Source: Pseudooceanicola sp050897975
Lineage (GTDB): Bacteria > Pseudomonadota > Alphaproteobacteria > Rhodobacterales > Rhodobacteraceae
Length of the DNA stretch: 64,000 bases
Direction of reading: 5' to 3'
NCBI RefSeq assembly: GCF_050897975.1
Contig: NZ_JBPAXY010000004.1
Location: 434,001 to 498,000 of the forward strand
In this document: positions 39,125-49,500 of the stretch, one piece after another
Layout of the letters: every line of letters starts with the position of its first letter
Numbering within the stretch: the stretch's first letter is position 1
Notes under the pieces: model-generated
What the model was told of the DNA's origin: nothing
What the model saw: the letters and a program-made list of their open reading frames with translations, nothing else
The model's database searches: none
Made by a program: the position numbers and the translations under genes

Positions 39125-42100
39125 TCCTCACCCGCATTTCCGTCAGCCAGCCGGTCTTTGCCACCATGGTGATGGTGGCCATGCTGGTGATCGGCCTCTT
39201 TTCCTACCAGCGCCTGCCGGTGGAACAGCTGCCCGATGTGGATTTCCCGGTGGTCGCCGTGGTCACCGCCTATCCCGGCGCCACGCCCGAGGCGGTCGAG
39301 GCCGACATCATCGAGCCGATCGAGGATGCGGTGTCCACCATCTCGGGCCTCGACAGCATCCAGTCGACCGCCCAGACCAGCGCCTCTTTCGTGCTGATGA
39401 TGTTCGACCTGGAGGTCGACAGCGCCAGCGCCGCGCAAGAGGTGCGCGACAAGCTGGCCCAGATCGAGGCCGAGCTGCCCGATGCCGCAGAGGAGCCGCA
39501 GATCCTGCGCTTCGACCCGAACGAACTGCCGGTACTCTCCATCGGCATCTCGTCCGAGGGGATGGACCAGGGGGCCATGACCCGCCTGGCCGAGGATGTC
39601 ATCGCCACCCGCCTGGCCAATATCTCGGGCGTGGGGCGCGCCTCGGTCGTCGGTGGCCTGCCGCGCGAGGTGCAGGTTCAGATCGACCCCGACCGCCAGG
39701 CCTCGCTGGGGCTGGGCGTGTCCGAGGTGATCGCCGCCCTGCGCGCCGACAACACCGACCTGCCCGCGGGCGAGGTGACCGGCGGCGCCAGCGCGCAATC
39801 GGTGCAGGTGCAGGGCCGTCTGCCCGACCTGCGCGATTTCCGCGACGTGATCATCGCCCGGCGCGGCGGCCAGCCGGTGCGCCTGGGCGATGTGGCCGAG
39901 ATCGGCCTGGACCTGGCGGATGAGGAAAGCCTGGCCATGCTGGACGGCCGCCGCGCCCTGGCCGTGGACGTGGTGAAGACCCAAGGGGCCAATACCGTGG
40001 CCGTGGCCGAGGACGTGCGCGCCGAACTGGCGAAGATGGCCCGCGAAAGCCAGTTCGAGGGGGTCACGCTGGAGGTGATCCGCGACAATGCCAAGCCGGT
40101 CGAGGAAAGCTTCCACTCGGTGCAGTCGATGCTGATCGAGGGGGCGTTGCTGGCCACCGCCATTGTGTTCCTCTTCCTGAACTCCTGGCGGTCTACCGTG
40201 ATCACCGGGCTGACCCTGCCGATCTCGATCATCGGCACCATGGCGGTGATCTATTTCCTGGGCTTCACCCTGAACATGATGTCGATGATGGCCCTGTCGC
40301 TGGCCGTGGGGATCCTGATCGACGACGCCATCGTGGTGCGGGAAAACATCATGCGCCACCTGCACATGGGCAAGACCCACCATGACGCGGCGCTGGACGG
40401 CACCAACGAGATCGGCCTGGCGGTGCTGGCCACCACCCTGTCGATCGTCGCCGTCTTCTTGCCCGTGGCCTTCATGGAAGGCATCCTGGGCCGGTTCTTC
40501 CTGCAATTCGGGGTCACGGTCTCGGTCGCCGTGCTGATCTCGCTTTTCGTGTCCTTCACGCTCGACCCGATGCTGTCCTCGGTCTGGTACGATCCCTCGG
40601 CGGCGCCGGATGCCAAGCGCGGGATCATCGGCCGCGCGGTGGCGCAGTTCGACCGGCTGTTCGAATGGATCGGGCGGCGCTATGTGGCGCTGCTGCGGAT
40701 CTGCCTGCGCTGGCGCAAGATGACCCTGCTGGCGGCGGTGCTGGCCTTTGTCGCCGGTCTGGCAACCTTCCCGCTGGTCGGCGCCGAGTTCGTGCCGCCC
40801 GCCGACAATTCCGAGATCCAGGTCGAGCTGACCACCCCCGTGGGATCCACCATCGAGCGCACCGCCGAGAAGATCGCCCAGGTCGACGCGGTGCTGCGCG
40901 CGGGCTTCCCCGAGATCACCGGCACCTATGCCACGGTCAATTCCGGCACCTCCTCGGGCAGCAACGTGGCCACGCTCTACGCCCAGATGTCGCCACCGCA
41001 AGAGCGAGAGCGGACGCCGTCGGACCTGGCCGGGCTGGTGCGCGAGGCGCTGCATTCCGTGCCCGGCGCCGAATACATCGTGTCCGCCGACAGCGGGCTG
41101 GGCGGGGTCGAGGCGCCGATCCAGGTGAAGATCTTCGGCGACAACCTGGATGTGCTGGAACGGCTGGCCGCCCAGCTGGCCCGCGATATGCGCCAGGTCG
41201 AGGGGCTGGTGGATGTGCGCACCTCGCTGGACGACCCGCAGCCCACCGTGGGCATCCGCATCGACCGCGACGCGGCGTCGGACCTCGGCGTGTCGCTGCG
41301 CCAGGTGGGGGATGCGCTGAACCCGATGCTCAGCGGCTCGACCGTGTCCGACTGGACCGACCCGCAGGGCAATTCGCTGGACGTGACGATCCGCCTGCCG
41401 CAGGCCTTCCGCGATGACGTCTCGGCCCTGGGCGCCCTGCCGATCGCCGCCGCGCCCGATGGCAGCGGGGTGATCCGCCTGGACCAGCTGGCCCGGGTCG
41501 AACGCACCGAAGGCCCGGGCGAGATCAACCGCGAGGGCCGCCAACGCTCGGTCCAGGTCACCGCCAACCTCGACGGGCTGACCACCGGCGAGGTGACCCC
41601 CGCCGTTCAGGCAAAGATCGACGCCCTGGCCACCCCGCCGGGCTACCGCGCCACCATGGGCGGCGATGCCGAGGATATCGCCGAAACCACCGCCTCGGCG
41701 GGGGCGGCGCTCCTCTTGGCGGTGATCTTCATCTACCTGGTGCTGGCCTCGCAGTTCGGGTCCTTCCTGCAACCCTTCGCCATCATGTCGTCGCTGCCGC
41801 TGGCGCTGGTCGGGGTGATGCTGGGGCTTCTGGTGGGGGGCTCGACCCTGAACATGTTCTCGGCCATCGGGTTCATCATGCTGATGGGTCTGGTGGTGAA
41901 GAACGCCATCCTGCTGGTGGACAACGCCAACCAGCACGTGCGCGAGGGCTGGCACCTCTTCGATGCGCTGGTCGAGGCGGGCGCCACGCGGTTCCGGCCC
42001 ATCGTGATGACCACCCTGGCGATGATCTTCGGCATGATGCCCCTGGCGCTGAACCTGCATGGCGGCTCGGGGCAGAACGCGCCGATGGCTCATGCGGTGA

Positions 42101-42222
42101 TCGGCGGGCTGATCTCCTCCTCGGTGCTGACCCTGGTGGTGGTGCCGGTGATCCTGACCTACATGGACGCCCTGGGCCGCCGGGTTTCGGGCCTGTTTCC
42201 CCAGGCCCCCGATCACGCCTGA
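39121..42222 (+). CDS. RND efflux transporter, inner-membrane pump 2
   Basis: The 1033-residue RND transporter has the opening signature SVSQPVFATMVMVAM with RLPVEQLPDVDFPVVAV, TM4 aspartates (GILIDDAIVVREN) and the C-terminal MGLVVKNAILLVDNA. This resembles the HAE-1/MdtBC-like group and is only distantly similar to the pump at 33492. It pairs with the adaptor encoded just upstream; no outer-membrane factor is adjacent. Substrate unknown. Confidence 0.93.
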   Translation: MILTRISVSQPVFATMVMVAMLVIGLFSYQRLPVEQLPDVDFPVVAVVTAYPGATPEAVEADIIEPIEDAVSTISGLDSIQSTAQTSASFVLMMFDLEVDSASAAQEVRDKLAQIEAELPDAAEEPQILRFDPNELPVLSIGISSEGMDQGAMTRLAEDVIATRLANISGVGRASVVGGLPREVQVQIDPDRQASLGLGVSEVIAALRADNTDLPAGEVTGGASAQSVQVQGRLPDLRDFRDVIIARRGGQPVRLGDVAEIGLDLADEESLAMLDGRRALAVDVVKTQGANTVAVAEDVRAELAKMARESQFEGVTLEVIRDNAKPVEESFHSVQSMLIEGALLATAIVFLFLNSWRSTVITGLTLPISIIGTMAVIYFLGFTLNMMSMMALSLAVGILIDDAIVVRENIMRHLHMGKTHHDAALDGTNEIGLAVLATTLSIVAVFLPVAFMEGILGRFFLQFGVTVSVAVLISLFVSFTLDPMLSSVWYDPSAAPDAKRGIIGRAVAQFDRLFEWIGRRYVALLRICLRWRKMTLLAAVLAFVAGLATFPLVGAEFVPPADNSEIQVELTTPVGSTIERTAEKIAQVDAVLRAGFPEITGTYATVNSGTSSGSNVATLYAQMSPPQERERTPSDLAGLVREALHSVPGAEYIVSADSGLGGVEAPIQVKIFGDNLDVLERLAAQLARDMRQVEGLVDVRTSLDDPQPTVGIRIDRDAASDLGVSLRQVGDALNPMLSGSTVSDWTDPQGNSLDVTIRLPQAFRDDVSALGALPIAAAPDGSGVIRLDQLARVERTEGPGEINREGRQRSVQVTANLDGLTTGEVTPAVQAKIDALATPPGYRATMGGDAEDIAETTASAGAALLLAVIFIYLVLASQFGSFLQPFAIMSSLPLALVGVMLGLLVGGSTLNMFSAIGFIMLMGLVVKNAILLVDNANQHVREGWHLFDALVEAGATRFRPIVMTTLAMIFGMMPLALNLHGGSGQNAPMAHAVIGGLISSSVLTLVVVPVILTYMDALGRRVSGLFPQAPDHA

Positions 42223-42290
42223 GGGCGGGTTACCGGGCCTTAAGACCTTTGCCCCATCCTGCGCCCCGTGTGGCAGAAGATGAGGGTGTG

Positions 42291-42554
42291 ATGAGTGACG
42301 CGTGTGACGCCGACAAGGGCGGTTTGCCCGACGGCGCGGGGCTTGTGCTGACATTTCTGGGCGGCGGTGCCGCCCTGGGCCTGGCCGGAGGGGCGCTGAC
42401 GCTGGGCCTGCCGGTCGGGCTGGCGGTGCTGCTGTGGCTGATCGGGGCGCCGGTGCTGGCGCTTGGCGGCGCGGCGGGCTGGCTGCGCTGGCGCGGCCGC
42501 CGCAGCCGGGAGGCGGATCCCGCGGGGGCCGAGATCGCCTCGGACCGGGCCTAG
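42291..42554 (+). CDS. Small membrane protein, unknown
   Basis: The 87-residue protein has two hydrophobic segments (GLVLTFLGGGAALGLAGGAL and VGLAVLLWLIGAPVLALGG) and a basic C-terminus (RWRGRRSREAD). It starts at an ATG with GAGG 6 bases upstream, 68 bases after the pump gene. Codon bias supports real coding. I do not recognise a family; it may be an accessory to the pump or independent. Confidence 0.6.
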   Translation: MSDACDADKGGLPDGAGLVLTFLGGGAALGLAGGALTLGLPVGLAVLLWLIGAPVLALGGAAGWLRWRGRRSREADPAGAEIASDRA

Positions 42555-42710
42555 GGACCGGCCCCGGGGCAGAGGGGCGGCGGGGCCGCCCGCGCGCCCG
42601 AGGACGGGCGCTCGCCCGAAGGAAGGCCCGCCGCCCGGAGGGCACAGGGTGGGGCGAAGGCCACCGGTGCGCCCGGATGACACAAGCACGGGCGGCTGCT
42701 ATTCAGGGCC

Positions 42711-43985
42711 ATGGATGCCTCAGACCTTTCCGCCGCCACGGCCCCCGACAGCCCCGGCGAAACCGACCGCTACCGGCTGAAACGCGAGGCTATCGTGGCC
42801 GCCGCGGCCCGGCAGATCGCCGGGCGCGGGCTGAAGGGGCTGACCCTGGTGGGCGTGGCCGGGATGGTCGGGCTGAACACCAATTCCGTCACCTACTATT
42901 TCCGCAAGAAAGAGCTGCTGGCCGAGGCCGCGGTCGAGGATGCGCTAAGCCGTTTCGCCCGTGTCCTCGACCCCGAGGCGGCCCCCGAGCAGGGACCGCG
43001 CGCCTATCTGCACGCGGTGCTGGCGCGCAATTTCGCCCAGGCCACGGCGATCCGGCGCGGCGACGAGGCGCCGCTGACCGTGCTGTCGGACATGCGCGCG
43101 CTGGAAGAGCCCGCCCGGGGGCGGCTGATCTCGCGCTACTTCGGGCTGGTCGCCCGGGTGGCATCGCGCCTGGGGCCGCGCGAGGGCGCCACAGAGGGCG
43201 GCGGTGGGCCGGGCAAGGGCCAGGCCCTGGCCCGGGCGCAGCTGCTCTGCGACGTGCTGCACTGGTCGCGCACCTGGCAGCGGCTTTATGCGCTGGAGGA
43301 TTTCCCCCGGGTCGAGGCGCGGCTGGCCGATCTGCTGGACCGGGGCTTGGCGCCGCAGGGACAGGGCTGGCAGGGCAGCCCCTTGCCCGCCGAAGGGCAG
43401 GCGGCGGCGCCGCCCGGCACCTCGCCCGAGGCCTATCTGCGTGTCGCCACCCGGCTGATCAACGACCGCGGCTATCGCGGCGCCTCGGTGGAACGGATCG
43501 CCGGAGAGCTGCAACTGTCGAAGGGCAGTTTCTATCACCACCTCAGCGGCAAGGACGATCTGGTGCGCGCCTGTTTCGACCGTTCTTTCGGGCGGGTCAC
43601 GGCGACCCAGCACCGCGCCGCCGCCCTGCCCGAAACCCAGTGGCAAAAGCTGGGCGCGGCGGTGGCCACCCTGCTGGAGGCGCAGCTGGCGGGGGAGGAG
43701 CCGCTTTTGCGCGACACCGCGCTGCTGGCCCTGCCCGAAGAGATGCGCCCCGAGGCCATCGCCCGCTCGGACCGGCTGGCGCGGCGTTTTGCGGGGATGA
43801 TCTCGGACGGGATCGCCGAGGGCACGATCCGCGCCGTCGATCCCGCCATCGCCTCGCAATGCGTGATGGGGCTGATCAATTCGGCGGTGGACATGGCGGC
43901 GCGCGCCGGGCGTTGGCCCTCGCGCGCGGCCCTGATGCACGACTATGCCGATCCGCTGATGACCGGCTTTTTCCCCGACGGCTGA
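42711..43985 (+). CDS. Double-headed TetR-family regulator (tandem fusion)
   Basis: The 424-residue protein is about twice normal TetR length and contains two TetR DNA-binding domains. The first (about residues 22-70) has VGVAGMVGLNTNSVTYYFRKKELL. The second (about 238-285) has VERIAGELQLSKGSFYHHLSGKDDL. Each is followed by a helical region. It looks like a fusion of two TetR monomers, or a single-chain dimer. It sits alone between the efflux operon and tex. Its TGA abuts the tex stop of the opposite strand (shared TGATCA at 43983-43988). Confidence 0.85.
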   Translation: MDASDLSAATAPDSPGETDRYRLKREAIVAAAARQIAGRGLKGLTLVGVAGMVGLNTNSVTYYFRKKELLAEAAVEDALSRFARVLDPEAAPEQGPRAYLHAVLARNFAQATAIRRGDEAPLTVLSDMRALEEPARGRLISRYFGLVARVASRLGPREGATEGGGGPGKGQALARAQLLCDVLHWSRTWQRLYALEDFPRVEARLADLLDRGLAPQGQGWQGSPLPAEGQAAAPPGTSPEAYLRVATRLINDRGYRGASVERIAGELQLSKGSFYHHLSGKDDLVRACFDRSFGRVTATQHRAAALPETQWQKLGAAVATLLEAQLAGEEPLLRDTALLALPEEMRPEAIARSDRLARRFAGMISDGIAEGTIRAVDPAIASQCVMGLINSAVDMAARAGRWPSRAALMHDYADPLMTGFFPDG

Positions 43986-46364
43986 TCAGCGCTTTTTCAT
44001 CGCATCCAGCAATGCCGCGCCCAGGGCACTGGGCGCCTCGTTCCGGGGGGCGCTCTTCGGCCCTTTCGGCCCGCCTCGCGGGGCGCCGCCGCCACGGGGC
44101 CCGCCCTTGCCGCCGCCACCCGCGCCGCCACGGGGGCCCGAGGGGCCCGCGTCACGCTCGCGCTTGGCATCGCGGGCAGAGGCGCCGCCGTCCTTCTTCA
44201 TCGACAGGCCGATGCGTTTGCGCGGTGCGTCCACCTCGGTGACCGTGACCTTCACCACGTCACCGGCCTTCACCACCTCATGGGGATCCTTGACGAAGCG
44301 GTCGGCCAGCTGGCTGACGTGGACCAGCCCGTCCTGGTGCACGCCGATGTCGACGAAGGCGCCGAAGGCCGCGACATTGGTCACCGTCCCTTCCAGCACC
44401 ATGCCCGGGCGCAGGTCCGAGATTTCCTCGATCCCATCGGCAAAGCTGGCGGTCTTGAAGCTGGGGCGCGGGTCGCGGCCCGGTTTCTCCAGCTCGGCCA
44501 GGATGTCGCGCACCGTGGGCAGGCCGAAGCGGTCATCGACGAACTGTTCGGCGCGCAGCCCCTTCAGGGCCTGTTCGTTGCCCATGATCTGGCGCAGGTC
44601 GCGACCGCAGGCCGAGACGATCTTGCGCGCCACGTCATAGGCTTCGGGGTGGACGGCCGAGGCATCCAGCGGCTCGGCCCCGTCGCGGATGCGCAGAAAG
44701 CCCGCGCATTGCTCAAACGCGCGCGGACCCAGGCGGGCGACCTTCAGCAGATCCTTGCGCGAGCGGAAGGCGCCCTCCATCTCGCGGTGCGCCACGATGG
44801 CCTCGGCCAGCCCAGGGCCCAGGCCCGAGACGTGGGACAAAAGCGCCGCCGAGGCGGTGTTCAGATCGACGCCCACGGCGTTCACCGCATCCTCGACCAC
44901 CGCTTCCAGCGACTTGGCCAGGCGGTGCTGGTCGACATCGTGCTGGTACTGGCCGACGCCGATGCTTTTGGGTTCGATCTTCACCAGTTCGGCCAGCGGA
45001 TCCTGCAAGCGCCGCGCGATCGAGACCGCGCCGCGCAAGGAGACGTCGAGATCGGGGAATTCCCGCGCCGCCAGTTCCGAGGCCGAGTAGACCGAGGCCC
45101 CGGCCTCGCTGACCACCACCTTGGTAGGTTTCGCCACGCTGTCGGGCAGGCGTTTCAGGGTATCGGCCACCAACCGTTCGGTTTCGCGGCTGGCGGTGCC
45201 GTTGCCGATGGCGATCAGGCCGACGTTGTGTTTCGCGACCATGGCCAGGATGGCGCGGCTTGCCCCCTCGACATCCTTCTTGGGCTGGAAGGGGTAAAGC
45301 GTATCGGTGGCCAGAAGTTTTCCGGTTTCATCCACCACGGCGGCCTTCACCCCCGTCCGGATCCCCGGGTCAAGGCCCAGGGTCGCCTTGGCGCCCGCGG
45401 GGGCGGCCAGCAGCAGATCCTTGAGGTTGCGGGCAAAGACGCCGATGGCCTCGTCATGGGCGCGGGTGCGCATGTCCGACAAAAGGTCCAGCGTCATGGA
45501 CAGCGACAGTTTCACCCGCCAGGTCCAGCCCGCCACCTTGCGCAGCCAGGCATCCCCCGGCCCGGTGCCCGAGGCGCCCAGCTTGGCGGCGATCATGTCG
45601 ACGGGGCGGTCGGCCTGGTCTTCGGCGGGGGTGATCTCGACCGTCACGACACCCTCGTTCGAGGCGCGCAGCATGGCCAGCGCCCGGTGCGAGGGCACCT
45701 TGGCCCAGCTTTCGCTATGGTCGAAATAATCCGAGAACTTTGCACCTTCCTGTTCCTTGCCGGGCACCACGCGGGCGGTGATGACGGCGGCGCGTTGCAT
45801 GAAATCGCGCAGGGCGCCGACCAGCTCGGCATCCTCGGCCAGCCGCTCGGTCAGGATGTCGCGGGCGCCGTTCAGCGCCGCCTTGGTGTCCTCGACCGCC
45901 TCGGTGACGTAACCGGCGGCCAGGGCCTCGGGGTCGGCGGCATGATCGGCCAGGATCGCCTCGGCCAGCGGCTCCAGCCCGTTCTCCTTGGCGATCATCG
46001 CCTTGGTGCGGCGCTTGGGCTTGTAGGGCAGGTAGATGTCTTCCAACTGCGCCTTGGTCTCGGCCCGGGCGATGGACAGGGCCAGTTCATCCGTCAGTTT
46101 GTCCTGCGAAGAGATGGACTTGAGGATGGCGCCGCGCCGGTCTTCCAGCTCACGCAGATAGGCCAGGCGATCGGCGAGGGTGCGCAGTTGGGTGTCGTCG
46201 AGGCCCCCGGTCACTTCCTTCCGGTAGCGCGCGACGAAGGGCACCGTTGCGCCTTCGTCCAGCAGGGTGACCGCGGCGCTGACCTGCTCGGGGCGGGCGC
46301 TGATCTCGGTCGCGATCAGGCGGGCGATGCGGGGGGCGGCGTCGGTGGGGGCGGGGGTCGTCAC
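43986..46364 (-). CDS. tex: RNA-binding transcription accessory protein Tex
   Basis: The 792-residue protein has the full Tex architecture: N-terminal helical domain, YqgF/RNase H-like domain (GLDPGIRTGVKAAVVDETG), helix-hairpin-helix region (SHVSGLGPGLAEAIVAHRE) and a C-terminal S1 RNA-binding domain (about 653-720; GTVTNVAAFGAFVDIGVHQ). It ends in a Gly/Pro/Lys-rich tail of about 70 residues. Tex binds nucleic acids and affects transcription and toxin or virulence gene expression in other bacteria. The GTG at 46364 follows GAGG; the family N-terminus begins there. The Gly-rich tail is longer than in E. coli Tex (773 residues). Confidence 0.94.
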   Translation of the reverse strand: MTTPAPTDAAPRIARLIATEISARPEQVSAAVTLLDEGATVPFVARYRKEVTGGLDDTQLRTLADRLAYLRELEDRRGAILKSISSQDKLTDELALSIARAETKAQLEDIYLPYKPKRRTKAMIAKENGLEPLAEAILADHAADPEALAAGYVTEAVEDTKAALNGARDILTERLAEDAELVGALRDFMQRAAVITARVVPGKEQEGAKFSDYFDHSESWAKVPSHRALAMLRASNEGVVTVEITPAEDQADRPVDMIAAKLGASGTGPGDAWLRKVAGWTWRVKLSLSMTLDLLSDMRTRAHDEAIGVFARNLKDLLLAAPAGAKATLGLDPGIRTGVKAAVVDETGKLLATDTLYPFQPKKDVEGASRAILAMVAKHNVGLIAIGNGTASRETERLVADTLKRLPDSVAKPTKVVVSEAGASVYSASELAAREFPDLDVSLRGAVSIARRLQDPLAELVKIEPKSIGVGQYQHDVDQHRLAKSLEAVVEDAVNAVGVDLNTASAALLSHVSGLGPGLAEAIVAHREMEGAFRSRKDLLKVARLGPRAFEQCAGFLRIRDGAEPLDASAVHPEAYDVARKIVSACGRDLRQIMGNEQALKGLRAEQFVDDRFGLPTVRDILAELEKPGRDPRPSFKTASFADGIEEISDLRPGMVLEGTVTNVAAFGAFVDIGVHQDGLVHVSQLADRFVKDPHEVVKAGDVVKVTVTEVDAPRKRIGLSMKKDGGASARDAKRERDAGPSGPRGGAGGGGKGGPRGGGAPRGGPKGPKSAPRNEAPSALGAALLDAMKKR

Positions 46365-46591
46365 GTCGGGAACCTCGTCTGATGGGACCGTCTTTCTAGC
46401 CGCGCGCCCGGGCACCGCCAAGCGGATTTGCCGAAGCGGGCGGTGCCCTGCCACAGCTGCCCGGCACACGGGCAGATCGGCCACGGTTCCCGCCCGTGGC
46501 GGCTCTGCCGGGGACTATCCGTTGCAAGCACACGGCAAAGCATGGAACGCTGGGCGGCGACTACGAATGATCATTGCCAGAAGGCGGACCC

Positions 46592-49500
46592 ATGTCGATC
46601 AAGGCGGCCATCCATCACCTGACCCATTACAAGTATGACCGACCGGTCACCCTGGGGCCACAGATCATCCGCCTCCGGCCCGCGCCGCATTCGCGCACCC
46701 GGGTCATCTCGCATTCGCTGAAGGTCACGCCCGAAAAGCACTTCGTGAACCTGCAACAGGATGTCTACGGCAACTGGATGGCGCGCTATGTCTTCCCCGA
46801 GCCGGTGCGCGAGTTCAAGATCGAGGTCGACCTGGTGGCCGACATGTCGGTCTACAACCCCTTCGATTTCTTCGTCGAAGAGGTGGCCGAGGTCTGGCCG
46901 TTCGAGTACCCCGACGACATCAAGGGCGACCTGAAGGTCTATCGCAAGCCGCTGCGCCCGGGAAAGCGGATGAAGGCCCTGCTGGCCAGCATCGACCGCA
47001 GCGAACAGCGCACCGTCGACATGCTGGTCGGGCTGAATGCCCATCTGTCGAACCTGATCGGCTATGTCATCCGCATGGAGCCGGGGGTGCAGACCCCCGA
47101 AGAGACGCTGAAGATCGGCAAGGGGTCGTGTCGCGATACCTCCTGGCTGCTGATCGACATCCTGCGGCACCTCGGCTTCGCCGCGCGCTTCGTCTCGGGC
47201 TATCTGATCCAGCTGAAGCCGGATCTTGAGGCGCTGGATGGCCCCTCGGGCACCGATCACGACTTCACCGACCTGCACGCCTGGGCCGAGGTCTATCTGC
47301 CCGGCGCGGGCTGGATCGGGCTGGATCCGACCAGCGGCCTCTTGACCGGGGAAAGCCACATCCCGCTCGCCGCCACGCCGCATTATTCCAACGCCGCCCC
47401 GATTGCCGGGGGCTTTTCCTCGGACGGCGCGCCCGAGGTCGCGTTCGACTTTGACATGACCGTCACCCGGGTGGCGGAACATCCGCGCATCTCGAAACCC
47501 TTCTCGGACGAGGCCTGGGACGCGCTGAACGATCTGGGCGCCAAGGTGGACGAGGCGATCTCGGCCGCCGACATGCGCCTGACCATGGGCGGCGAGCCGA
47601 CCTTCGTATCCATCGACGATTTCGAAAGCGACGAATGGAACACCGCCGCCGTGGGCCCGATGAAACGTGGGCTGGCCGATGGGTTGATCCGGCGGCTGCG
47701 TGACCGTTTCGCGCCCGGCGGCTTTTTGCACTACGGCCAGGGCAAGTGGTATCCGGGCGAGACCCTGCCGCGCTGGACCTTCTCCCTTTACTGGCGCCAG
47801 GATGGCAGGCCGGTCTGGAAGAACGCCGATCTGATCGCCAAGGAGAAGGACGCCCAGGAGCTGCCGCCGGAAAAGGGCGCGGCCTTCCTGACCGAGATGG
47901 CCAAGGCCCTTGGCGTCGGCGAGGACTGCGTGTTGCCCGCCTATGAGGATCCGGCCCAGTGGATCCTGAAAGAGGCGCAGCTGCCCAACAACGTGACCCC
48001 CGAAAACTCGAAGCTGAAGGACGCAGAAGAGCGCAACCGCATCGCCCGGGTGTTCGAGCGCGGGCTGACCAAGCCCTCGGGCCATGTGCTGCCGATCCAG
48101 CGCTGGCAGGGGCGGTCGTCCTCGGGGCGCTGGCAGACCGAGCTGTGGCAGTTTCGGCGCGGCCATCTGTTCCTGATCCCCGGCGACAGCCCGGTGGGAT
48201 ACCGGATGCCGCTGGATTCGCTGCCCCATGTGCCGCCGGCGCAATATCCCTATATCAATCCCGCCGATCCCACGGTGGATCGCGGCGACCTGCCCGATTT
48301 CGACACGGGCGCCCTGGCCGAGGAAGAGCTGGACGCGCGCGAAGACGGCCATCCCACGGGTGCCGAGGCCCGGGCCGAGGCCCGGGCGGCGATCCAGGCC
48401 CGGCTTGAGGGGCGCGAGGGGGCCAAGGATCAGGCCAGAGATCAGGCCAAGGATCAGGCACGGGCCAGCTTCCGCCCCGATGCCGATCACCAGTCGCGCA
48501 GCGAGCAGCAGTTCGTGGGTGAGTCGGTGGCCGGTTCGGTGCGTACCGCCCTGGCGGTGGAACCGCGCGACGGGCGGCTGTGCGTCTTCATGCCCCCGGT
48601 CACCAATGTCGAGGACTACCTGGAGCTGCTGACCGCCGCCGAGGCCGCCGCCGAGGCGCTGGACCTGCCGGTGCATATCGAGGGCTACGCGCCGCCCCAC
48701 GATCCGCGCCTGAACGTGATCCGCGTGGCCCCCGACCCGGGCGTGATCGAGGTGAACGTGCACCCGGCGGCCAACTGGGACGAATGCCGCGCGATCACCG
48801 AAGCCGTCTATGAAGAGGCCCGCCAGACCCGGCTGGGGGCCGACAAGTTCATGATCGACGGCAAGCATACCGGCACGGGCGGCGGCAACCACGTTGTCGT
48901 CGGCGGCGCCACCACCAACGACAGCCCCTTCTTGCGCCGCCCCGACCTCTTGCGCTCGCTCGTGCTGCACTGGCAGCGGCATCCGGCGATGTCCTATCTG
49001 TTCTCGGGCCTCTTCATCGGCCCGACCAGCCAGGCGCCGCGTGTCGACGAGGGCCGCGCCGACAACCTCTATGAGCTGGAGATCGCCCTGAGCCAGATCC
49101 CGGCCCCGGGGCAGGGGATGCAACCGCTGCCCTGGCTGACCGACCGGCTGCTGCGCAACCTGCTGACCGATGTCACCGGCAACACCCACCGGGCCGAGAT
49201 CTGCATCGACAAGCTGTTCTCGCCCGATGGGCCCACGGGGCGCCTGGGTCTGGTCGAGTTCCGCGGCTTCGAGATGCCGCCCGATCCGCGCATGTCCCTG
49301 GCCCAGCAACTGCTGATCCGCGCCCTTCTGGTGCGCTATTGGAACGCGCCCATGGGGGGCGAGTTCACCCGCTGGGGCACCACGCTGCACGATCGCTTCA
49401 TGCTGCCGCATTTCGTCTGGGAAGATTTCATGGACGTGCTGGGCGACCTGCGCCGCCACGGCTTCGACTTCCGCCCCGACTGGTATGTGGCCCAGCAGGA

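Noticed and set aside
39118..42645. Minus-strand open frame of about 1175 codons over the second RND pump
   Set aside because: Same reason: third-position GC bias of the sense gene keeps the opposite frame open.
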